From: Algorimicrobium sediminis
Lineage (GTDB): Bacteria; Bacteroidota; Bacteroidia; Flavobacteriales; Flavobacteriaceae
Assembly: GCF_042684585.1 (NCBI RefSeq)
Contig: NZ_JBHULS010000001.1
Coordinates: 682,001-746,000, forward strand
Direction of reading: 5' to 3'
Length of the DNA stretch: 64,000 nucleotides
Below are positions 24,339 to 32,188 of the stretch, in pieces (the stretch's first letter is position 1; each line of letters opens with the position of its first letter). The notes beneath the pieces were generated by a model that was not told where the DNA came from, made no database searches, and saw nothing but the letters and a program-made list of their open reading frames with translations. A program made the translations under genes and the position numbers.

Positions 24339-24371
24339 TTTGTTTTTTAAGAAGTTTTGTTGTTATATTTG
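24339..24371 (+). promoter_or_regulatory. Promoter of the ECF sigma factor operon
   Basis: TTTG (24339-24342), 21 bases, TATATTTG (24364-24371): an excellent match to the Bacteroidetes consensus. Transcription would start near 24378, giving a long leader of about 94 bases to ATG 24472. Confidence 0.65.
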
Positions 24372-24471
24372 AGTTCTACAAACCTAAAAATCATAACAGT
24401 AGCCTATAAGCATAACTTTACTAAACAACGTTTTTTTAATTACTGCCGATGTGTTTCGGCAAAAAAAAGTT

Positions 24472-25062
24472 ATGATTATGCAAAACAATCTTGTTGCAGA
24501 TGCTACATTGGTTACCAATTATATTCACGGAAACGAACAGGCTATTGAAGTTTTAATTAATAGGCACAAACAGCGTATTTTTAGTTTTATTTATTCCAAA
24601 GTATACGATCGGGATATTACCGACGATATTTTTCAGGATACTTTTGTAAAGGTAATTAAAACGCTAAAATTAGGTAAATACAACGAAGAGGGTAAGTTTT
24701 TGCCATGGGTAATGCGTATTGCTCATAATTTAATAATCGATCATTTTAGAAAAAATAATAGAATGCCCAAATTTAGTAATACAGGCGATTTTAATATTTT
24801 TTCGGTGTTGCACGATAATGCGCTAGATGCCGAAGGTAGCATTATAAAAGACCAAGTAGCGCATGATATTAGGCGGTTAATAGAAGAACTCCCAGACGAT
24901 CAAAAAGAAGTTTTAATAATGCGTATGTACAATAACATGAGCTTTAAAGAAATTTCAGAAAAAACAGGAGTTAGTATAAATACGGCTTTGGGGCGTATGC
25001 GCTACGCCTTAATTAACATGCGAAAAATAATTGAGAAAAATAATATTATTTTAACTAATTAG
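24472..25062 (+). CDS. ECF-type RNA polymerase sigma factor (sigma-70 family)
   Basis: A 196 aa sigma factor with region 2 (AIEVLINRHKQRIFSFIYSK, DDIFQDTFVKVI, WVMRIAHNLIIDHFRKNNR) and region 4 (IEELPDDQKEVLIMRMYNNMSFKEISEKTGVSINTALGRMRYA). The linker is short, as in ECF factors. I choose ATG 24472 (MIMQNNLVADATLV); an ATG at 24451 adds seven residues within the leader. There is no adjacent anti-sigma factor with a membrane segment; instead a conserved-looking 47-residue ORF follows 60 bases later and shares the terminator. The long leader suggests post-transcriptional control. Confidence 0.92.
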   Translation: MIMQNNLVADATLVTNYIHGNEQAIEVLINRHKQRIFSFIYSKVYDRDITDDIFQDTFVKVIKTLKLGKYNEEGKFLPWVMRIAHNLIIDHFRKNNRMPKFSNTGDFNIFSVLHDNALDAEGSIIKDQVAHDIRRLIEELPDDQKEVLIMRMYNNMSFKEISEKTGVSINTALGRMRYALINMRKIIEKNNIILTN

Positions 25063-25122
25063 CACAATATTAATTAACTAGGTGCGTTTTGTAAAGTAGA
25101 AACCATATAAATATGAAATTGC

Positions 25123-25266
25123 ATGGCAAAACTTTACTCAAAAAAACAACAAACCCCTATTAATGTGAACCCAAAAGAAGAAACCATAAAATTTCTTCTT
25201 GATTACTCGAAGGCTTTAAGTGTTATAAATTGTAATAAGATGAAGTTTGAAGCGCTTCTCAACTAA
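25123..25266 (+). CDS. 47-residue microprotein downstream of the ECF sigma factor
   Basis: ATG 25123 to TAA 25264-25266 encodes MAKLYSKKQQTPIN followed by PKEETIKFLLDYSKAL and ends MKFEALLN. It is basic at the N-terminus and has one amphipathic helix in the middle. I believe this is a small ORF conserved in Flavobacteriaceae next to this sigma factor, though I cannot run a search. Support: it lies between the sigma gene and the operon terminator, which begins seven bases after its stop, and its codon use is like the neighbours. It has no membrane segment or Cys pair, so it is not a typical anti-sigma factor, but binding to the sigma factor is a possible role. Confidence 0.75.
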   Translation: MAKLYSKKQQTPINVNPKEETIKFLLDYSKALSVINCNKMKFEALLN

Positions 25267-25272
25267 ACTTTG

Positions 25273-25304
25273 AAAAGTCCTGATTAGTCTCAGGACTTTT
25301 TTTT
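25273..25304 (+). terminator. Terminator of the sigma factor operon
   Basis: Eleven-base perfect stem AAAAGTCCTGA (25273-25283) with TCAGGACTTTT (25290-25300), six-base loop, T-run to 25304. Confidence 0.88.
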
Positions 25305-25514
25305 GTTGCAAACTTAATACGGGTACTTGCGTTTTCTTATTTTTATAAATATCTCTACTAATGTGGCGGTTAAACTTGTTAACCCGTTGACTTTAATGCC
25401 TTTTATTTTGTAGTATTGGAGCCCCGTTAATTAGCTATTAAAAAGCAATAAATTACTTCCTTTTTTATAATAAATACCGATATTTGTGATTGCTAACTTT
25501 TAATTTAATAAACT

Positions 25515-25697
25515 ATGGCAATGAATAAAAATACCGTTTTAGCATGGGCAACATGGATTATGATTTTTGTAGGATTAGGACTTATTGCATTGGGCGCATT
25601 CCGGTACGATGATGTAGCTGGTTGGGGATTTGCCGCTGTTGGAATTGGTTTTTTTTCTGTAGCGTGGGTTTTTAATGCACTAAAAGGTAGAGTATAA
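25515..25697 (+). CDS. CAL67264 family membrane microprotein
   Basis: A 60 aa protein made of two hydrophobic segments (about 8-28 and 34-53) separated by FRYDDVAGWG, with WATWIMI and GIGFFSVAWVFNALKGRV. This is the family named after Gramella locus CAL67264, restricted to Flavobacteriaceae and relatives. It sits 41 bases upstream of ettA and is probably cotranscribed. An internal ATG at 25521 (MNKNTVLAW) is an alternative start. Function unknown. Confidence 0.85.
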   Translation: MAMNKNTVLAWATWIMIFVGLGLIALGAFRYDDVAGWGFAAVGIGFFSVAWVFNALKGRV

Positions 25698-25738
25698 CCA
25701 CAATACATTTTACACACACTTTACAATACTAAAATATT

Positions 25739-27430
25739 ATGAGCGACGATAAAAAAGTTATTTTCTCCATGTCTGGCTTAACCAAGACATTTCAGGGTGC
25801 CAATACACCAGTGTTAAAAAATATTTATTTAAGTTTCTTTTATGGCGCTAAAATTGGCATTTTAGGTCTTAATGGTTCGGGTAAATCTACTTTACTTAAA
25901 ATTATTGCCGGACAGGATAAAAACTATCAAGGCGATGTTACCTTTTTACAAGATTATTCTGTGGGTTACCTGGAGCAGGAACCACAATTGGATGATAACA
26001 AAACGGTTATGGAAGTTGTAAGAGAGGGTGCGGCCGAAACGGTGGCTATTCTGGATGAATACAACAAAATAAACGATATGTTTGGTTTGGAGGAAGTATA
26101 CTCTAATCCTGATAAAATGGAGAAGCTTATGAACCGCCAAGCCGAACTTCAGGACAAAATAGATGCCTTAAATGCTTGGGAGCTTGACACCAAACTAGAA
26201 ATTGCAATGGATGCTTTAAGAACCCCCGATGGTGCTAAAAAAATTGGTGTTCTTTCTGGTGGCGAGCGCAGGCGAGTGGCACTATGCCGTTTGCTGTTGC
26301 AGGAACCAGATGTATTACTTCTGGACGAGCCTACCAACCATTTGGACGCTGAATCTGTACATTGGCTAGAGCAACATTTAGCCCAGTATAAAGGAACCGT
26401 AATAGCTGTTACCCACGATAGGTACTTTTTAGATAATGTGGCAGGCTGGATTTTGGAATTGGATAGAGGTGAAGGCATACCGTGGAAAGGAAATTATTCC
26501 TCTTGGTTAGATCAAAAATCCAAGCGTTTAGCGCAAGAAAATAAAGTGGCTTCTAAACGTCAAAAAACATTAGAACGCGAATTGGAGTGGGTGCGTCAAG
26601 GTGCAAAAGGCAGACAAACCAAGCAAAAGGCGCGTTTAAAAAATTATGATAAGTTAATGAGCCAGGACCAAAAACAATTGGATGAAAAACTGGAAATATA
26701 TATTCCTAACGGACCGCGTTTGGGAACCAATGTTATAGAGGCTGTTGGTGTTAGTAAGGCTTACGACGATAAATTACTTTACGATAATTTAAACTTTAAT
26801 CTGCCACAAGCGGGCATTGTTGGTATTATTGGACCTAACGGCGCTGGTAAAACAACCATCTTTAAAATGATAATGGGCGAAATTAAACCCGATAAAGGTG
26901 AGTTTCTTGTGGGCGATACGGCCAAAATTGCCTACGTGGACCAGTCGCATGCCAATATAGACCCCGAAAAAACTATTTGGCAAAACTTTAGCGACGAGCA
27001 AGACCTTATTATGATGGGAGGCAAGGAAGTTAATTCTCGCGCATATTTAAGTCGTTTTAATTTTTCTGGTGGCGAACAAAATAAAAAGGTAAAACTACTT
27101 TCGGGTGGCGAACGAAACCGCTTGCATTTAGCAATGACCTTGAAAGAGGAAGGAAACGTGTTATTATTGGACGAGCCTACTAACGATTTGGATGTTAACA
27201 CACTGCGAGCCCTAGAAGAAGGTTTAGAAAATTTTGCTGGTTGTGCCGTAGTTATAAGTCACGATCGCTGGTTTTTAGATAGAATCTGTACCCATATTTT
27301 AGCTTTTGAAGGAAATAGTGAAGTGTACTTTTTTGAGGGGAGTTTTAGCGAATATGAAGAAAATAAGAAAAAACGATTGGGTGGCGATTTAACGCCAAAA
27401 CGTATTAAATATAAAAAATTGGTTCGGTAA
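25739..27430 (+). CDS. ettA: Energy-dependent translational throttle protein EttA (ABC-F ATPase)
   Basis: A 563 aa soluble ABC-F protein that binds the ribosomal E site and gates elongation according to ATP/ADP. Two ABC domains are visible: Walker A GLNGSGKST and GPNGAGKTT, signatures LSGGERRR and LSGGERNR, Walker B LLLDEPTNHLD and LLLDEPTNDLD. The arm and linker between domains (AQENKVASKRQKTLERELEW, RQTKQKARLKNYDKL) match EttA. No membrane segments, ruling out a transporter. It follows the CAL67264 gene by 41 bases and ends at a strong terminator. Confidence 0.95.
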   Translation: MSDDKKVIFSMSGLTKTFQGANTPVLKNIYLSFFYGAKIGILGLNGSGKSTLLKIIAGQDKNYQGDVTFLQDYSVGYLEQEPQLDDNKTVMEVVREGAAETVAILDEYNKINDMFGLEEVYSNPDKMEKLMNRQAELQDKIDALNAWELDTKLEIAMDALRTPDGAKKIGVLSGGERRRVALCRLLLQEPDVLLLDEPTNHLDAESVHWLEQHLAQYKGTVIAVTHDRYFLDNVAGWILELDRGEGIPWKGNYSSWLDQKSKRLAQENKVASKRQKTLERELEWVRQGAKGRQTKQKARLKNYDKLMSQDQKQLDEKLEIYIPNGPRLGTNVIEAVGVSKAYDDKLLYDNLNFNLPQAGIVGIIGPNGAGKTTIFKMIMGEIKPDKGEFLVGDTAKIAYVDQSHANIDPEKTIWQNFSDEQDLIMMGGKEVNSRAYLSRFNFSGGEQNKKVKLLSGGERNRLHLAMTLKEEGNVLLLDEPTNDLDVNTLRALEEGLENFAGCAVVISHDRWFLDRICTHILAFEGNSEVYFFEGSFSEYEENKKKRLGGDLTPKRIKYKKLVR

Positions 27431-27482
27431 ATACTAGTACCGTACATTCTAACTTTTCTGGTATAACCAGAATTTATAAAGC

Positions 27483-27521
27483 AAAAGAGTCAAAAAAAAT
27501 ATTTTTTTTGACTCTTTTTTG
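27483..27521 (+). terminator. Long AT-rich palindromic terminator after ettA
   Basis: Perfect palindrome of 36 bases centred near 27500.5: AAAAGAGTC plus eight A and T on the left, mirrored on the right, with the arms meeting without a real loop and a T-run after it. It separates ettA from the convergent small gene at 27609. Confidence 0.75.
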
Positions 27522-27608
27522 TTTTTTTGATGCGGCTCGTTTTTTATGGAACAAGCAGACTAATATAAACGCTTTAACGTATGTTTTTTTAGAGCGTTTT
27601 AAAAACAG

Positions 27609-27794
27609 TTAATGCGACTTATTTTTTTTAATTTTTAAAATTTGATAACCAATTAAAACAACCAACAAAATTAAAATAGCAATAATACCCATACTTTGGT
27701 AACCCGTTAAATTCTCTGGCAAACCATTTACTAAAAAATTAACAACCAAAGCGAGCACTAACAACGTGTATAAAACTAATTTTAATTTGTTCAT
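27609..27794 (-). CDS. Small membrane protein, 61 aa
   Basis: Two hydrophobic helices (about 5-23 and 33-54) joined by NGLPENLTGYQ, with a basic C-terminus ILKIKKNKSH. I do not recognise a family. It starts 28 bases after the thioredoxin-like gene and is probably the last gene of that operon; the ATG has a reasonable position and codon use is normal. Function unknown. Confidence 0.62.
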   Translation of the reverse strand: MNKLKLVLYTLLVLALVVNFLVNGLPENLTGYQSMGIIAILILLVVLIGYQILKIKKNKSH

Positions 27795-27822
27795 AATGAA
27801 TGGTGGGTTTCATAGTGTAAAA

Positions 27823-28377
27823 CTACTCGGCATAAACGTGCTTATAGGTGTTACTGGTTAAAATATTTAATAAATCGGCTTCCAAAGTTTGTATAGACAT
27901 TTCCACAATACGGTTGCGTTCCACACCATTTTCTAAAATTATGAAAGTTGGTACAAAACGTACATTATAAGTTTCCTCAATTTTTTCAGCAGATTGTTTA
28001 TTGGTATCCAAAGCATAATAGGTAATAGCTTCGCTACTTATTTGTAAGGTATCTAAAATTTTTGAAAATCGGGGTACATCACGCTGGCTATCGCTACACC
28101 AAGTACCCATAATTATTTTAAACGTTATGTTGTTTTTTGATAATGCTTGTAAGGTATCTAGAATGGTAGCATCTATCTGGTAATCATTATAATTTTTCAA
28201 AAACCAAGAAGCGTAGGTTTCATTGCTTTCTAAAACCCTTCTATCAAATTTACCTACCAAGTGGCAATCGCCTGTGCAATCGGTGCCTTGGGCAACCTTT
28301 GTTTGTGCCTGTAATGGCGTTAAGGCAAAAAATGTGGTAAAAAAAAGGCAGAAAGCAACAAGCTGTTTACTAATCAT
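27823..28377 (-). CDS. Secreted thioredoxin-fold protein with single active-site Cys (CxxS type)
   Basis: A 184 aa protein with a signal peptide (about 1-24, ending LQAQ) and a thioredoxin-like domain. The active site is TWCSDSQRD: Cys94 is present but the resolving Cys is replaced by Ser97, so disulfide exchange would be monothiol or isomerase-like. The cis-Pro region is VRFVPTFIILENG. An extra CTGDC pair lies at 34-38, just after the signal peptide. It follows the 487 aa conserved protein by 11 bases. Such proteins are common in Flavobacteriaceae with unknown substrates. Confidence 0.8.
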   Translation of the reverse strand: MISKQLVAFCLFFTTFFALTPLQAQTKVAQGTDCTGDCHLVGKFDRRVLESNETYASWFLKNYNDYQIDATILDTLQALSKNNITFKIIMGTWCSDSQRDVPRFSKILDTLQISSEAITYYALDTNKQSAEKIEETYNVRFVPTFIILENGVERNRIVEMSIQTLEADLLNILTSNTYKHVYAE

Positions 28378-28388
28378 AGCGGTATGGT

Positions 28389-29852
28389 TTAATTATTTTT
28401 AATGTCGGTTACAGCCTCTTGTGGGGCATAGCCAAATAAACACTTTTCTTTTATTAATTTCGAAACGCCTTCAGGGAGCATGGTTTCCCAGTTATTTTCA
28501 TTGTTGGCAATTTTTTTCAAAACATCGCGTGAAAACACGTTTAAAATGTTGCTGTCGTAATCCGTAATGTCCACCACTTTTCCGTTGTATTTAAAAAACT
28601 TGTAAAGCTCTTTCATACGAGGATGAACTTTTAAATTCTCGCTAGTGGTAAGTTCGCCATGTTCATCCTGCATAGGATATAGGTATACGCGTAAGTCTTT
28701 AAAAAATAATTTACCAAAGGCCTCTAAAATACCACCACTTAAATGGCGGTAATATTTTTCGTCAAAAATATCCACTAAATTATTTACACCCATGGCTAAT
28801 CCCATACGGAGTTTGGTATACTGCGAAAAATATTCTACCAATCTGTAATATTCTTGGAAGTTTGAAATTAAAACCGTGTGCCCTAATGAGCAAAGTAATT
28901 TGGCACGATCCATAAAATCCTGTTCGTTAATTTCGCCTTCTGCACGTAAATTAGATAATGTAATCTCGAAAACAACCTGCGTTTTGTTTACATCTACTTT
29001 ATTTTCTTTTATAAACATGTCGTACGATTTTTGAAACATGTCTATATTCACCTTTGTAACAGGCCTAAAACTACCTCGAAGGGCTAAAATATTCTTTTTG
29101 TAAAGGATTCTGGCAGGTAGCACATTATTACCGTCGGGAGCAAACATAACCGCATCGGTCATGCCATTTTTTACCAGTTGCAAACTCATTAATCGGTTGT
29201 CCACATTTTTAAACACGGGACCAGAAAAATTAATGGTATCAATCTCTAATTGATCTTGGTCTAAATGATCGTATAAGTAGCGCAGTAATTTTTTAGGCTC
29301 TTTATATTTATAAAAAGCGCCGTAAATTAAGTTGGTACCTAAAATTCCGAGTGTTTCTTGTTGCAAACGTGCATCATTTTCTTTAAAACGCAAATGCAGC
29401 GAAATTTCGTTGTAGGTAGGGTCGTCAGCATCTATTTGATACCTAATACCAACCCAGCCATGGCCTTTATATTTTTTAGCAAAATCTATAGTAGCCACTG
29501 TATTGGCAAAAGAAAAAAACAATTTATTTGGATGTTTATCGCGTGGCAAACGCTTTTCCATTAAATTAATTTCATGGTTAAGCATTTTTAATAAGCGTGC
29601 TTCGGTAACATAGCGGCCATCCGATTCCACACCGTAAATGGCATCGCTAAAATCCTTGTCGTAAGCAGACATGGCTTTGGCTATAGTGCCGGAGCCACCA
29701 CCAGCTCTAAAAAATTGCCGTACAGTTTCTTGGCCAGCACCAATTTCGGCGAAGGTTCCATAAATGTTTTCATTCAAATTTATGCGGAGAGCCTTTGTTT
29801 TTATTGATGGTACATCATCAAATTCTTTATCGCCTTTTAAGCTTATTTCCAT
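28389..29852 (-). CDS. Conserved flavobacterial protein of unknown function, 487 aa
   Basis: The start is ATG 29852 (MEISLKGDKEFDDVPSIKTK). Homologous proteins are often labelled nicotinate-nucleotide adenylyltransferase or TonB-dependent receptor, but I see neither a nucleotidyltransferase HxGH motif nor a barrel or signal peptide. Conserved-looking blocks include NIYGTFAEIGAGQETVRQFF, AGGGSGTIAKAMSAYDKDFS and DGRYVTEARLLKML at the N-terminus, and VFSRDVLKKIANNE near the end. It appears cytosolic and globular. Possible roles: an enzyme with a Gly-rich phosphate-binding loop near residue 50. It leads an operon with the thioredoxin-like gene and small membrane gene and has a consensus promoter. 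I do not assign a function. Confidence 0.85.
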   Translation of the reverse strand: MEISLKGDKEFDDVPSIKTKALRINLNENIYGTFAEIGAGQETVRQFFRAGGGSGTIAKAMSAYDKDFSDAIYGVESDGRYVTEARLLKMLNHEINLMEKRLPRDKHPNKLFFSFANTVATIDFAKKYKGHGWVGIRYQIDADDPTYNEISLHLRFKENDARLQQETLGILGTNLIYGAFYKYKEPKKLLRYLYDHLDQDQLEIDTINFSGPVFKNVDNRLMSLQLVKNGMTDAVMFAPDGNNVLPARILYKKNILALRGSFRPVTKVNIDMFQKSYDMFIKENKVDVNKTQVVFEITLSNLRAEGEINEQDFMDRAKLLCSLGHTVLISNFQEYYRLVEYFSQYTKLRMGLAMGVNNLVDIFDEKYYRHLSGGILEAFGKLFFKDLRVYLYPMQDEHGELTTSENLKVHPRMKELYKFFKYNGKVVDITDYDSNILNVFSRDVLKKIANNENNWETMLPEGVSKLIKEKCLFGYAPQEAVTDIKNN

Positions 29853-29877
29853 TATAAATAATTGAGTTTTTGTATTA

Positions 29878-29907
29878 CAAAGGTACCAAAACAGCAGGTT
29901 AAACAAA
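29878..29907 (-). promoter_or_regulatory. Promoter of the 28389-29852 operon
   Basis: Minus strand TTTG (29907-29904), 18 bases, TACCTTTG (29885-29878): full consensus match. Start of transcription near 29871, leader about 19 bases to ATG 29852. Confidence 0.7.
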
Positions 29908-29917
29908 AAAATAACCT

Positions 29918-29925
29918 TATTTTTG
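29918..29925 (+). promoter_or_regulatory. -7 element of the MBL-fold gene, decides its start
   Basis: TATTTTTG at 29918-29925 puts the transcript start near 29932. Any start codon upstream of this, such as the in-frame ATG at 29862, would not be transcribed from it, which supports the TTG start at 29943. Confidence 0.6.
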
Positions 29926-29942
29926 TTTCAAAATTAATACAA

Positions 29943-30704
29943 TTGAAAGTTACATTTTTAGGTACCGGAACCTCGCAAGGGATACCAGTTATAGGAAGCA
30001 AACACCCAGTGTGTTTAAGCACTAATCCTAAAGATAAACGCCTACGTGTTTCTGTTTTAATAGAGTGGGATTCTAAAACGTATGTTGTAGACTGTGGTCC
30101 TGATTTTAGACAACAAATGTTGCGTACCAATTGCCCAAAAATAGACGGCATAATTTTTACCCATGAGCATGCAGACCATACTGCTGGTTTGGACGATATC
30201 AGGCCTTTTTTCTTTAAACAAGGTCCGCTTCATGTATACGCCCACAAGCGTGTTTTAAACGAATTAACCAGGCGTTTTGATTATATTTTTCAGACTGAAA
30301 ATAAATACCCTGGTGCTCCTAGCGTGATACAGCACGAAATTAAAAATGAGCCTTTTAGGCTTGAAAACAAATCGGTTTTACCCATAAACGGTACCCATTA
30401 TAACTTACAGGTTTTTGGCTTCCGTTTTCACAATTTTGCTTACCTAACCGATATGAAAACTATTGAGGAAACAGAGCTTCAAAAACTGAAAAATTTAGAC
30501 GTATTGGTTTTAAATGCTTTGCGTGAAACCGAGCATCCGTCGCATTTAAATTTACCAGAAGCCTTGGAAATAATTAAAAAACTACAACCTAAAAAGGCCT
30601 ACCTTACCCATATAAGTCATTTGTTAGGCTTCCATGATGAAGTAGAAAGCAAGTTACCAGACAACGTATTTTTAGCCTACGATAATTTACAAATAACTCT
30701 ATAA
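29943..30704 (+). CDS. MBL-fold metallo-hydrolase (PhnP-like phosphodiesterase family), TTG start
   Basis: A 253 aa metallo-beta-lactamase-fold protein. From the TTG start it reads MKVTFLGTGTSQGIPVIG, with the metal-binding HxHxDH motif at His74, His76, Asp78, His79 (THEHADHTAG) and further ligands in NGTHYN and LTHISHLLG. CxxxNPKDKRLRVS near residues 24-37 is typical of PhnP-like/ElaC-like phosphodiesterases, so cyclic or nucleic-acid phosphodiester hydrolysis is likely, substrate unknown. The start is TTG because the promoter lies between it and the nearest upstream ATG. Its stop overlaps the next gene's ATG (TAATG). Confidence 0.88.
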   Translation: MKVTFLGTGTSQGIPVIGSKHPVCLSTNPKDKRLRVSVLIEWDSKTYVVDCGPDFRQQMLRTNCPKIDGIIFTHEHADHTAGLDDIRPFFFKQGPLHVYAHKRVLNELTRRFDYIFQTENKYPGAPSVIQHEIKNEPFRLENKSVLPINGTHYNLQVFGFRFHNFAYLTDMKTIEETELQKLKNLDVLVLNALRETEHPSHLNLPEALEIIKKLQPKKAYLTHISHLLGFHDEVESKLPDNVFLAYDNLQITL

Positions 30705-31219
30705 TGAAAAAGAAAATTTTTAACTACCTGTTTATTTTTGTGGCGCTTTTGTTGGTGTTTCAATTTGTAAATTCGAAACGTATTTTAGATTCTTATGAAG
30801 GTATAATTGATAAAAAGGAAGCTAATTTCGAAAAATCAATTACCAAATATCAGGATACCATTTCAAAACTTCGTGATGATGTACTCCGGTTATCAGAATT
30901 TTCTGTTATGAATACCGAAGCGGCTTTAAGCTATATAGAAGCCGAAGGTTATCGTGTAGACGAGTTAATTCCCTTTGTAAAGGATGCCCTTTATGAATTA
31001 AACCTGGTAAAAGGCGAGGAGCATCCTTTAATTCCGTACGCTGCTCTTAACGGCGGTAAAATGATGATAGATCAAATACGCATTTTAAACCATAAATGGA
31101 TTATAGCTAATTTTACAGATGGTAAATACTGGGGCGAAATGTTTTTAACCTATTCCATTTCGGAAGATAAACAATTAAGCTTTAAAGTGGTGGAATCGTT
31201 TCTATATCCTATCAATTAA
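30704..31219 (+). CDS. Membrane-anchored protein with coiled coil, unknown function
   Basis: A 171 aa protein: one N-terminal transmembrane helix (about 7-24), a predicted coiled coil (about 35-65, EGIIDKKEANFEKSITKYQD) and a globular C-terminal part (about 75-171) that should lie in the periplasm. I recognise no domain. Translationally coupled to the MBL-fold gene by a one-base overlap, so the two probably act in a related process. The 3' end overlaps the convergent esterase gene by 18 bases. Confidence 0.78.
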   Translation: MKKKIFNYLFIFVALLLVFQFVNSKRILDSYEGIIDKKEANFEKSITKYQDTISKLRDDVLRLSEFSVMNTEAALSYIEAEGYRVDELIPFVKDALYELNLVKGEEHPLIPYAALNGGKMMIDQIRILNHKWIIANFTDGKYWGEMFLTYSISEDKQLSFKVVESFLYPIN

Positions 31220-31852
31220 CCAACTTCTAAACTCATAAAAATTCTGTGGAGCCACGCCATGGCCTACAGGAAATTCTGAATATTGGTGCGCCACGTTTAA
31301 ATGTTTAAGAAATTGTGGCGCTTTTCTGGCCCAATCTACAGGAATTACCTGATCGGCGCTGCCATGCGAACAATAAAACTGTAAATGCTTATAGTTTTGG
31401 GATTGCGGATTTTCAGGAATAATTTCCGAATTTATATAGCCGCTTAAGGCAATAATATTTTTTACTTTTTCTGGATAGGTTAATGCCACTGCGTAGCTTA
31501 AAATAGTGCCTTGGCTAAAGCCTAACAAACTCACGTTATTTCTATTTACCGGATAGGTGTTACAAGCATAGTCTATAAAGTCTGCTATTTTATCGCGCGA
31601 GGTTTTAGCTTGCTCATCGTCGCTCCATTTTCCATTCTGGGCATCAAAATTAATAGCATACCAAGCGTTACCATAAGGTTGTAGCTTATAAGGTGCTTGT
31701 AATGAAATAATGAATAATGTTTCAGGGAGTTCGGAAGCAAACGAAAACAAATCGTTTTCATCGCTGCCGTAACCATGACACAATATTAATAAAGGTGCAT
31801 TTTCTTTTAATGTAGATGGTCTGGTAATATAATGTAAGTTTGGTGTGGTCAT
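31202..31852 (-). CDS. Alpha/beta-hydrolase, phospholipase/carboxylesterase family
   Basis: A 216 aa cytosolic esterase. Catalytic triad is readable: Ser113 in GFSQG, Asp167 in GSADQVIPV and His198 in VGHGVAP, with an oxyanion-hole segment LCHGYGSDENDLF. This is the layout of the carboxylesterase/thioesterase family (PF02230). Last gene of a four-gene operon (BatA-like, dihydroorotase-like, DUF4870-like, esterase), two bases after the previous stop. Substrate unknown; lysophospholipase or acyl-thioesterase activity are the family precedents. Confidence 0.88.
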   Translation of the reverse strand: MTTPNLHYITRPSTLKENAPLLILCHGYGSDENDLFSFASELPETLFIISLQAPYKLQPYGNAWYAINFDAQNGKWSDDEQAKTSRDKIADFIDYACNTYPVNRNNVSLLGFSQGTILSYAVALTYPEKVKNIIALSGYINSEIIPENPQSQNYKHLQFYCSHGSADQVIPVDWARKAPQFLKHLNVAHQYSEFPVGHGVAPQNFYEFRSWLIDRI

Positions 31853-31854
31853 AA

Positions 31855-32184
31855 TTAAGCAATGCTTGCAAATAGTTTTTGATACGTGGCTCCTAAAACA
31901 GGCACCTCTTTACAAGCGCCTGTTACCGCTAAAAATATACCATAAAGGAATAAAATGCTCATAGCAATCCAAAATCCGATGGATATGGCAAAGCTATCGA
32001 AAGCACTTATAAAATAGCCTAAAACCAAATATGTTGCATTTAAACCTAGACCTTGTTTGGCATGAAAAGAGGTAAACGGATTTTTTTTATCGCTATTCAT
32101 AATAATAGCTATTATGGTACCAATTATGGTTAAATAGGCTACAATAGCCATTGTTTTCCCGTCGTTAATATCTTGTGCTGTCAT
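31855..32184 (-). CDS. DUF4870-like small integral membrane protein
   Basis: A 109 aa protein with three hydrophobic helices and the FTSFHAKQGLGLN segment that is characteristic of the DUF4870/Tic20-like family (helix with FH.KQ..). It begins with a short polar stretch (MTAQDINDGKTMAI). Encoded four bases after the dihydroorotase homologue and two bases before the esterase, thus cotranscribed. Function unknown. Confidence 0.82.
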   Translation of the reverse strand: MTAQDINDGKTMAIVAYLTIIGTIIAIIMNSDKKNPFTSFHAKQGLGLNATYLVLGYFISAFDSFAISIGFWIAMSILFLYGIFLAVTGACKEVPVLGATYQKLFASIA

Positions 32185-32188
32185 TTAA

